From a virus: DNA of 30,807 bases. This document shows, piece by piece, positions 6,881 to 11,614 of this stretch; positions within the stretch are counted from its first letter, which is position 1; every line of letters begins with the position of its first letter. Under the pieces are notes generated by a model, which did no database searches, was not told where the DNA came from, and worked only from the letters and a program-made list of their open reading frames with translations. Made by a program: the position numbers and the translations under genes. The stretch is from positions 1-30,807 of IMG/VR virus record IMGVR_UViG_3300027898_000033. One strand, given 5' to 3'.

Positions 6881-7240
6881 ATGGGGAAAATTATCATGAT
6901 TTCGTGTCTATTTTGCGCAAGCGTTGCAATGGCTTCCGGGGAATTGGTTTCAGAATTGTATTATTTGAACGATTCTCAAAATTTTCAAGCCTCGCCATAT
7001 TTGGGTTTCAAGGGTGATTTGCAAATTGCAAGCGTGATTTTGGCTGGCGAATTTGGTGGCGGTTATATTGACCCAGGCGCTGGCGCAAATGGATCATATG
7101 CGCACGCGGCCGGGGACCTGTTTTATATTTCAAAATCAAATTGGAAATATGGAATTGGCGCTGGAGTGCAATCAAATCCTGGCTTGTTCAAGCCTTTTGA
7201 GGATTACGCTCATATCAGCGCATCTTATAAGCTTTGGTGA
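6881..7240 (+). CDS. Exported small beta-barrel-like protein
   Basis: A 119-residue protein. I chose ATG 6881 (AAGGCGG eight bases upstream) over TTG 6860 because it places a clean signal peptide at the N-terminus (KIIMISCLFCASVAMAS). The mature chain alternates hydrophobic and polar residues (ELVSELYYLNDS, YLGFKGDLQIASVILAGEFG, WKYGIGAGVQS) and ends in ISASYKLW; a C-terminal aromatic residue after alternating strands is a mark of outer-membrane barrels. It is short for a complete barrel, so it may be a fragment or an outer-membrane accessory. Likely lysogenic-conversion cargo changing the host surface. Confidence 0.55.
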   Translation: MGKIIMISCLFCASVAMASGELVSELYYLNDSQNFQASPYLGFKGDLQIASVILAGEFGGGYIDPGAGANGSYAHAAGDLFYISKSNWKYGIGAGVQSNPGLFKPFEDYAHISASYKLW

Positions 7241-7246
7241 TTTTGT

Positions 7247-7321
7247 TGGAGTGTAGCACAGAGGTAGTGCAGCGAGCTGTTAACTCGAAGGTCAGAGGTT
7301 CGATCCCTTTCACTCCAGCCA
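7247..7321 (+). tRNA. tRNA-Asn (anticodon GTT)
   Basis: A complete 75-nt cloverleaf. The acceptor stem 7247-7253 pairs perfectly with 7311-7317; the D stem is GCAC/GTGC (7256-7259 with 7267-7270); the anticodon loop is CTGTTAA (7277-7283) with anticodon GTT at 7279-7281; the T arm has the loop TTCGATC (7299-7305). The anticodon stem has one terminal G-A mismatch (7272/7288). The discriminator is G and CCA is encoded at 7319-7321. It may supplement host Asn tRNA or be part of the attachment site. Confidence 0.95.
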
Positions 7322-7322
7322 A

Positions 7323-7400
7323 TTTTTTCAAAGAGTCGGGGCAATCCCGAAAGGTCCCAAATCCAAAGGCGCGGGCAACCTTTGGCGACTCTTTGAAAGA
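7323..7400 (+). ncRNA. Structured RNA element just 3' of the tRNA
   Basis: A 13-bp perfect inverted repeat (7326-7338 with 7386-7398, extendable by wobble pairs) encloses two smaller hairpins: GGG 7338-7340 with CCC 7346-7348, and CCAAAGG 7363-7369 with CCTTTGG 7379-7385. A competing pairing is possible, AAAGGT 7350-7355 with ACCTTT 7378-7383. No T-run follows the 3' arm, so it is not a standard terminator. It could shape tRNA processing or be a recombination-site arm. Seen directly as pairing; function unknown. Confidence 0.5.
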
Positions 7401-7447
7401 ATTTCAAGCTAATTGATTTTTAAAGTTTAATTTGCAAATATCAAAAA

Positions 7448-7633
7448 ATGAAAATTGATTTATTGATTAAAAAATTGCAAAACATCAGAAAAAAAGAAAA
7501 AAATGAAGATGTCAGGATTTATTTGCGATACAGCAATTATGAAAGGGTCCCGGCAAAACACATTGAATTTTTAGAATCGCATGACGCTGGCGACAAAAAA
7601 CCAAAATTAAAGCTTTACGAAATTAAATTTTAG
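7448..7633 (+). CDS. Small basic hypothetical protein
   Basis: A 61-residue Lys-rich protein (LLIKKLQNIRKKEKNEDVRI, then FLESHDAGDKKPKLKLYEIKF). No membrane segment, no Cys. There is no strong ribosome-binding site before ATG 7448, which lowers confidence. The residue pattern (helix, short beta strands) looks protein-like rather than a shadow, and no longer frame competes here. Function unknown. Confidence 0.45.
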   Translation: MKIDLLIKKLQNIRKKEKNEDVRIYLRYSNYERVPAKHIEFLESHDAGDKKPKLKLYEIKF

Positions 7634-7648
7634 ATGATTCATTGAAAA

Positions 7649-7849
7649 ATGACCACGGCTGAAAAAGTAAGAATCATTCATCAATTATTCAATTCGGGCC
7701 GGCTTTGCGCTTGTCTTGATTTCGGCAATGAGCACAAAAAAAATTGTGGCGGCAAAAAACTAGGTCGAGCTCTTTTCAATTATTCATTTTTGCTTGAAAA
7801 GTTTTTGGAAAAAAACAGTCCTACAGAGACCACCGAGGTTAAAAAGTGA
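7649..7849 (+). CDS. Small hypothetical protein with Cys cluster
   Basis: A 66-residue protein beginning at ATG 7649. It has a helical N-terminus (TTAEKVRIIHQLFNSGR), three Cys and a His that could bind metal (LCACLDFGNEHKKNCGG), and a charged C-terminus. Its TGA overlaps the next GTG start (GTGA), which supports translation. No family recognised; the ribosome-binding site is weak. Confidence 0.5.
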   Translation: MTTAEKVRIIHQLFNSGRLCACLDFGNEHKKNCGGKKLGRALFNYSFLLEKFLEKNSPTETTEVKK

Positions 7850-8121
7850 CTGCGCGTGAAAATATTCGTGAGGCAATAAAAGAAATGTTGTTGGATAACA
7901 ATTTAGGCAAACAAACCTGGACCGAGACAAAGTGGCCATCGGGTTATTATGGCTGGATTAGCGGTGCAATGATTCGTGATTTGCTTGGCGAATATGACAA
8001 ACTCGAAACTGCTCTTAGTTGTATTTATAATTGCAGCGAGACAAGCCCAGATTTAATGAGAATGTACGCAATTGAGGCTTTAGGCAGTCCAAGCACGATT
8101 GCCACAAAGGATAAGAAATGA
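7846..8121 (+). CDS. Hypothetical protein, GTG start
   Basis: A 91-residue soluble protein starting at GTG 7846, overlapping the previous stop. It reads as a helical domain (TARENIREAIKEMLLDNN) followed by an aromatic patch (TWTETKWPSGYYGWISG) that might bind a partner or sugar, then another helix (IRDLLGEYDKLETALSCIYN). Its stop overlaps the next ATG. Unknown function; genes like this are common as phage accessory ORFs. Confidence 0.5.
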   Translation: MTARENIREAIKEMLLDNNLGKQTWTETKWPSGYYGWISGAMIRDLLGEYDKLETALSCIYNCSETSPDLMRMYAIEALGSPSTIATKDKK

Positions 8122-8234
8122 GCAAAATTGATAATTTTTTAATTTTGATTGTTCAAATTGTTGGTGCAATTTGTCTCTCATCTGTTTTTGTCGCGTGCTC
8201 GGTGCATGTTTGGAAAGAATGCGTGCTTCAATGA
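8118..8234 (+). CDS. Tiny membrane peptide, possible lipopeptide
   Basis: A 38-residue frame starting at ATG 8118, overlapping the previous stop. Residues about 6-26 are a hydrophobic helix (NFLILIVQIVGAICLSSVFV) directly followed by AC, so the site SVFVAC could be a degenerate lipobox; the remaining 12 residues carry one more Cys. It overlaps the next ATG (ATGA). Coupling on both ends and hydrophobicity support it; function unknown. Confidence 0.45.
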   Translation: MSKIDNFLILIVQIVGAICLSSVFVACSVHVWKECVLQ

Positions 8235-8371
8235 AACGCCTAAATGAACAAGAATTGATTGTGGGGCCGTCGCCCGACCCAGCATATTTGGAGCAAAAAG
8301 AATTTCAAAAGCAGCTGCTTGAAAAGCTGGATACTGTCATTTATGTTCTAGGTCTCATCGGCATAAAATAA
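8231..8371 (+). CDS. Small hypothetical protein
   Basis: A 46-residue protein. ATG 8231 is the best start because it overlaps the preceding TGA; the longer upstream frame would run through the preceding membrane peptide. Sequence runs from a Pro-rich patch (VGPSPDPAYLEQKEF) to an amphipathic C-terminal helix (QLLEKLDTVIYVLGLIGIK). No family recognised. Confidence 0.45.
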   Translation: MKRLNEQELIVGPSPDPAYLEQKEFQKQLLEKLDTVIYVLGLIGIK

Positions 8372-8380
8372 GGGGTAAAA

Positions 8381-9031
8381 ATGATCGATTCACTAGGGCT
8401 CATCTGTCAGACAAATGGCGACCGAGGCGACACGCCTTGCCGAATGGGTCCAGTCATTGCTCAGCAGTTCACTCAATTTGTCATGTCGGACCAAGATTTC
8501 ATTGGCGCTGCCCAAAAGCATTTGCAGGTGAGCCCTGGAGTTTATATTAGGGACCCAGACAAATGGAACCAGCCAAGCGATTTCAGCCGAGACCAGGCCT
8601 CAAGGCTGATGCTTGGGTTTTTTATTGCTGGTCAAATTGATTTGGCAAAAGCTTTTTACAAATTGGCACTAAAAAATTGGTGCAGACATCAAAATGGCGA
8701 CATCATTGGTTTCACAGAATGGGCAAACATTATCCGGGGATTTAAGATGTGGTATCTTTACCCGCTTTTGTGGTTTTTTGATTTGGGTTTTATTTTTGGG
8801 ACAACTATTGGCGTCAAATTAAAACCATGGGATTCGGACAATTTGCAGGTCATTGATCTTTATTTGGCACAAAAAAAATACAATACGCTGCCGGCTTATT
8901 TTGCTTCGTTGTTATACGATAAAGCGGCGGCCAAAGCTCGCTTGCAAGCCAATCTATCAAACGACAATGGCAACAATGGATGCATTGAGGCGCTCAATGC
9001 CAATTTGTATTTTTTGGGATTGCTTCCATAA
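8381..9031 (+). CDS. Paralogous hydrophobic protein A, unknown function
   Basis: A 216-residue protein with GGGG nine bases upstream of ATG 8381. It opens with MIDSLGLICQTNGDRGDTPC, a motif I recognise from uncharacterised phage and prophage proteins, then shows QASRLMLGFFIAGQIDLAKA, an RHQNGDIIGFTEW segment and a hydrophobic aromatic stretch (WYLYPLLWFFDLGFIFGTTI) likely to associate with the membrane. The C-terminal part has LPAYFASLLYDKAAA. The gene at 9671-10288 is a diverged copy with the same motif order. Function is unknown; a catalytic fold using the DG..H/E residues or a membrane receptor or exclusion protein are both open. Confidence 0.65.
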   Translation: MIDSLGLICQTNGDRGDTPCRMGPVIAQQFTQFVMSDQDFIGAAQKHLQVSPGVYIRDPDKWNQPSDFSRDQASRLMLGFFIAGQIDLAKAFYKLALKNWCRHQNGDIIGFTEWANIIRGFKMWYLYPLLWFFDLGFIFGTTIGVKLKPWDSDNLQVIDLYLAQKKYNTLPAYFASLLYDKAAAKARLQANLSNDNGNNGCIEALNANLYFLGLLP

Positions 9032-9261
9032 TGCGAGGCGCAAGCAAGTTAAACCTAAACCAATTCGCGTTTTTGTTTTGTCCACTTGCTTGCGTCTTGC
9101 TTTCATCTTGTTCGACAAAACTTGAAATCGAAACTGATTACATTGAGCCACTTCTTTGGAAAATCGATTGTCGCATAAAATTGAAAGAACAGGAAAATTT
9201 GAATTTGAACCGGGCGCAGATTTTTGAAATTTGCGATTTGCTCAGATTGGGGACCGAATGA
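9031..9261 (+). CDS. Small lipoprotein
   Basis: A 76-residue protein starting at ATG 9031, overlapping the previous stop by one base (TAATG). A hydrophobic segment ends in CVLLSSCS, a good lipobox, so Cys near residue 27 would be lipidated. The mature part is charged and short (STKLEIETDYIEPLLW, KLKEQENLNLNRAQIF). It sits inside a unit with two paralogous hydrophobic proteins, so an envelope-based complex or an outer spanin-like role is possible. An 11-bp inverted repeat lies within its 5' end. Confidence 0.6.
   Translation: MRGASKLNLNQFAFLFCPLACVLLSSCSTKLEIETDYIEPLLWKIDCRIKLKEQENLNLNRAQIFEICDLLRLGTE
9039..9094 (+). repeat. Inverted repeat inside the lipoprotein gene
   Basis: CGCAAGCAAGT at 9039-9049 is perfectly complementary to ACTTGCTTGCG at 9084-9094, leaving a 34-base loop. 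It begins eight bases after the ATG, so the hairpin could reduce initiation or mark a protein-binding site. The arms encode part of the signal region, so some constraint comes from coding. Confidence 0.5.
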
Positions 9262-9497
9262 AGGCTTGGATTGTTTTTAAAAAAGCAGTGCCACAAAGTA
9301 TGCAGGCAATGGAGCAAGCTCTTAGTTCCGACAATGTTGAGCATATTGAGCTTGCGACTTCAAAATTTTATTTAAATGCGGCTCACGCAAAAGAGCGCCA
9401 AATGGCCATGATGGAATTGATCAAAGATTTGGGGTTTTGGCCATTTTACACGGCTGGGATAGCGCAAATTGAAATTGATGAGACAAAAATAGTCTGA
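9258..9497 (+). CDS. Small hypothetical protein
   Basis: A 79-residue protein. ATG 9258 overlaps the lipoprotein stop (ATGA), so I prefer it to an upstream in-frame start at 9231. The protein is mostly helical (VPQSMQAMEQALSSDNVEHI, HAKERQMAMMELIKDLGF) with a short beta end (GIAQIEIDETKIV). Its stop lies inside a 7-bp hairpin that begins a structured RNA element. No family recognised. Confidence 0.5.
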   Translation: MKAWIVFKKAVPQSMQAMEQALSSDNVEHIELATSKFYLNAAHAKERQMAMMELIKDLGFWPFYTAGIAQIEIDETKIV

Positions 9498-9631
9498 TGC
9501 AGACTACCACGCGGGAAATGGCTCAAAACTAGACCTGAGAGGTGTCCCGAACATCAGCGGCGCTCGGGACAACACGCCATGGAAGTCCCGACAGTCAACT
9601 GTGAAGGGAGAGCTGTGGGCAGCTGATTTTT
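9490..9631 (+). ncRNA. Compact structured RNA ending in a terminator
   Basis: By-eye pairing gives: hairpin TAGTCTG/CAGACTA (9490-9496/9500-9506); an outer stem CGGGA/TCCCG (9512-9516/9586-9590) continued by ATGGC/GCCAT (9518-9522/9576-9580); an inner hairpin TCCCGA/TCGGGA (9545-9550/9564-9569) flanked by GTG/CAC; ACAG/CTGT (9591-9594/9599-9602); and the terminator stem. No convincing frame spans it. The region lies between paralogous genes and could be a small RNA or an attenuating leader of the 9671 gene. No known class was recognised. Confidence 0.55.
9611..9631 (+). terminator. Intrinsic terminator before the second paralogue
   Basis: AGCTG (9611-9615) pairs with CAGCT (9620-9624) around a TGGG loop and is followed, after GA, by five Ts (9627-9631). 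The stem is short but flanked by GAG and GAT, so it may be moderately efficient. It sits 40 bases before ATG 9671, consistent with attenuation or with ending the upstream RNA. Confidence 0.6.
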
Positions 9632-9670
9632 CCACTTTCAATGAATATCGCGAAATGATAAAAAATTGAA

Positions 9671-10288
9671 ATGATTGATTCCCACGCGCTCATTATTCAA
9701 CAAAATGGTGAAACCTCGCTTTGTGCTCAAAATATGGGCTCGGTGATCGGATATTACGGCGCAACAGAGCATCAGCCGAGCTCTGACAACCTGATTGCGG
9801 CAGCTGAACAGCATCTTTCGCCGAATCCCGCGGTTTATAAACATCATCCCAAGGCTGAAAATCGCCATTTGTACCTCCCAAAGGACCAAATTGGCCACTT
9901 GATGCTGGGATATGCGATTGCCGGAAGGTTGTCGCTGGTCCGCCAATATTACAAGTCCGTGCAAAAAAACGGATTTCGCCATGCCGACGGGTCTTTCATT
10001 TCATTTGCAGAGATTGGAAACCTGTTGCGCATCTTTTGCGGGAATTGGGCCTATTTTTTGTTGTGCTTTTTTGACATCAGATTTTTATGGCTTGGAAATG
10101 AGCCTGAAAAATGGGCAATGGCTTTGTGGTATGCCAAAAATCGTCACCAGACGCCAATTATTTGGCTTGCGGTTCTTTTTTTGGACAAGGGCAAGGCAAA
10201 TTTTTATTTGAGCGAAAAATCTGGACATCCCGTTAAAGGCTCGCGGGAGGCTTTCCATTGCGACAAATGGTTCATCGACAATATCTGA
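9671..10288 (+). CDS. Paralogous hydrophobic protein B, unknown function
   Basis: A 205-residue protein aligned by motif to the protein encoded at 8381-9031: the start MIDSHALIIQQNGET, a shared LIAAAEQHLSPNPAVY segment, DQIGHLMLGYAIAG, RHADGSFISFAEIGN and the aromatic hydrophobic stretch FLLCFFDIRFLW, then IIWLAVLFLDKGKA. The first copy keeps NGDRGDTPC where this one has NGETSLCAQ. No strong ribosome-binding site is seen. It follows a structured RNA with a terminator, so its expression may be conditional. Its stop directly abuts the stop of the minus-strand gene at 10289. Function unknown. Confidence 0.65.
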   Translation: MIDSHALIIQQNGETSLCAQNMGSVIGYYGATEHQPSSDNLIAAAEQHLSPNPAVYKHHPKAENRHLYLPKDQIGHLMLGYAIAGRLSLVRQYYKSVQKNGFRHADGSFISFAEIGNLLRIFCGNWAYFLLCFFDIRFLWLGNEPEKWAMALWYAKNRHQTPIIWLAVLFLDKGKANFYLSEKSGHPVKGSREAFHCDKWFIDNI

Positions 10289-10477
10289 TCAACTGGCTAG
10301 CGATTCAAGCTCACGATCAAGCTGTGCTCGCAAGGAATGAAGTTTAAGGCGTTTGTGAAACAGCTCATCCTTGAGCTTCGCCGTGCCACTTCCTCCGATG
10401 TGCCAATTTTCATCCAACAGGTCGATAATTGCCAGGATATCGCTCTCGAGAATTTCGATGCGCTCGACTAGGCTCAT
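10289..10477 (-). CDS. Small coiled-coil protein on the minus strand
   Basis: A 62-residue protein read from ATG 10477 (CAGGTC upstream is a weak binding site; TTG 10513 is an alternative giving 74 residues). The chain is strongly helical with heptad-like spacing (VERIEILESDILAIIDLLDE, then LFHKRLKLHSLRAQLDREL), interrupted by a Gly-rich turn (HIGGSGTAK). Composition and the exact abutting of stop codons with the + strand gene argue that it is real, though opposite to its neighbours. It could be a small regulator or dimeric accessory. No family recognised. Confidence 0.5.
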   Translation of the reverse strand: MSLVERIEILESDILAIIDLLDENWHIGGSGTAKLKDELFHKRLKLHSLRAQLDRELESLAS

Positions 10478-10547
10478 GACCTGATTGTGATTGGCTCGGT
10501 GCGCAATTGGCAAGTGATATTTTTACGCATGGCGGGGAAAAAAAGAA

Positions 10548-10583
10548 CGGGCTTGATGGGTGAGATCAAGCCCGGTAGTTTTT
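10548..10583 (+). terminator. Bidirectional intrinsic terminator
   Basis: A perfect 10-bp palindrome, CGGGCTTGAT (10548-10557) with ATCAAGCCCG (10565-10574), surrounds a seven-base loop. On the + strand TTTTT follows at 10579-10583; on the minus strand seven Ts (complement of 10538-10544) follow. It separates the accessory region from the RNA-rich leader of the late operon. Confidence 0.8.
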
Positions 10584-10618
10584 AGGTGCGAAAAAAAAAC
10601 TATTGATGAAGATTTTAA

Positions 10619-11080
10619 TTAAAAAAAATCCAAAATCAAGAGCTTTTTACGCAAACAATGCAAGCCTGAAAAAGTTTTAAAATCAGGCAATGAATTGGGT
10701 GAGTGATTCTTTTTGGCTCGAGGTTGAAGTTTTAAAATCTTCACGCGGCTGATTAAAGGACTGCCAGAGATAAGGCGAACAAAGCCGGACGTTGGCAAGG
10801 GATAGCATGGTCTGAGGACCTCACACTGGTTCAGCCCCCGAAAGGGCATGGCAATTCACTTTGTCTCGAAGACCAAAACGGGATTGAAAGTGAAGGATGG
10901 TTTCAAGGTTTATGCGGGGAAGGGAATACCGGGCCGATACCTTCGCAAGACTGGCCAATTTCCAAAGTCACTGCTAAGCGGTGATTCTGGAAATGAGCCA
11001 GGTACCCGACCGAGAAACTAGACTAAAGATGACCGCCACTCCGAGAGGAGAGGGGATAGGCCCGCTTTTGTCTTTTGAGT
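10619..11080 (+). ncRNA. Candidate large structured noncoding RNA upstream of the terminases
   Basis: No convincing gene lies in 10584-11245. Several strong pairings are visible: GCCTGA/TCAGGC (10664-10669/10683-10688); TGCCA/TGGCA (10762-10766/10793-10797); GGTC/GACC (10809-10812/10817-10820); GCCC/GGGC (10834-10837/10844-10847); TTCACTTT/AAAGTGAA (10855-10862/10887-10894) around GTCT/AGAC; a long arm CTGGC/GCCAG, ATTTCCA/TGGAAAT and TCACTGC/GCGGTGA (10951-11001); CTCC-GAGA-GGAG with a GNRA loop (11039-11050); and CGGGCC/GGCCCG (10930-10935/11059-11064) closing a domain. Density and nesting argue for a folded RNA. Ends are approximate. Between 11081 and 11245 I see only AT-rich leader. Class unknown; large phage RNAs such as GOLLD or ROOL are comparison points only. 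Confidence 0.55.
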
Positions 11081-11245
11081 TTTTTTAACTTAATATCAAA
11101 AACTCAATTTTGTTAAAAAAATGCCGAATCAAATGCAAATTGCCAAATCAATTTAAAATGGGGTACGCTTTAAATATGAATGTTGATGCGTCAAATCAAA
11201 TTTATGCACATAATATGCAAAACAAAATTCCAAAGGTGTTAAGCG

Positions 11246-11614
11246 ATGGCGAACCATTTGCCAAAAGGCGATAAAATGCCGAAAGGAAAACCTTTTGTGA
11301 AGGGTGATCCAAGGGCCGGAAGGCCGAAAGATTCTCCTGAACTGAGGACGATCAAGCGTTTGACTCGGCCTGAGTTTGAACTTTTGATGCAAAAATTGTT
11401 GAATTTAACTCCAAATGAGCTCAATGAATATCAGGGCTCTGTGCTTGAAATGTCGATGGCTTCAATCATTAAAAAATCAATCGAACATGGTGATCATTGG
11501 CGACTGCAATTTTTTATTGAGAGATTATTTGGCAAAGTGACGGATAAAATTGAACTGACTGATAAAACAGGTCCAGCCGCGGGGCTTGCGCGGTTTAAAA
11601 CGCATGGGAAATGA
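11246..11614 (+). CDS. terS: Terminase small subunit
   Basis: A 122-residue protein directly before the large terminase. It opens with a Lys/Gly-rich disordered segment (KGDKMPKGKPFVKGDPRAGR) typical of this small-subunit type, then a helical core (LRTIKRLTRPEFELLMQKLL, SVLEMSMASIIKKSIEHGDH) and a C-terminal patch (IERLFGKVTDKIELTD). Small subunits recognise the packaging site and load the large subunit. AAGGTG lies just before ATG 11246. The gene overlaps the large-subunit start by 11 bases. Assignment rests on position and the recurrent sequence style, since small subunits diverge widely. Confidence 0.75.
   Translation: MANHLPKGDKMPKGKPFVKGDPRAGRPKDSPELRTIKRLTRPEFELLMQKLLNLTPNELNEYQGSVLEMSMASIIKKSIEHGDHWRLQFFIERLFGKVTDKIELTDKTGPAAGLARFKTHGK

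Noticed and set aside
7225-7416. Frames crossing the tRNA on both strands
   Set aside because: They run through a well-folded tRNA and the adjacent stem-loop and have no binding site.
10619-10849. Minus-strand frame across the RNA-rich region
   Set aside because: Its composition is unlike neighbouring proteins, it has no binding site, and the DNA there is better explained by RNA pairing.
10619-11080. Group I intron, tmRNA or RNase P RNA
   Set aside because: I looked for conserved core segments of each (paired R/S strings, tmRNA tag and tRNA-like ends, RNase P conserved regions) and did not find them; the region also does not interrupt a gene.
11081-11110. Terminator from GAGTTTTT/AAAAACTC (11077-11105)
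   Set aside because: The stem is nearly all A-T and no T-run follows its 3' arm, so it is unlikely to stop transcription by itself.
11153-11424. Minus-strand frames opposite the terminase small subunit
   Set aside because: They mirror the coding strand of a supported gene and lack binding sites.
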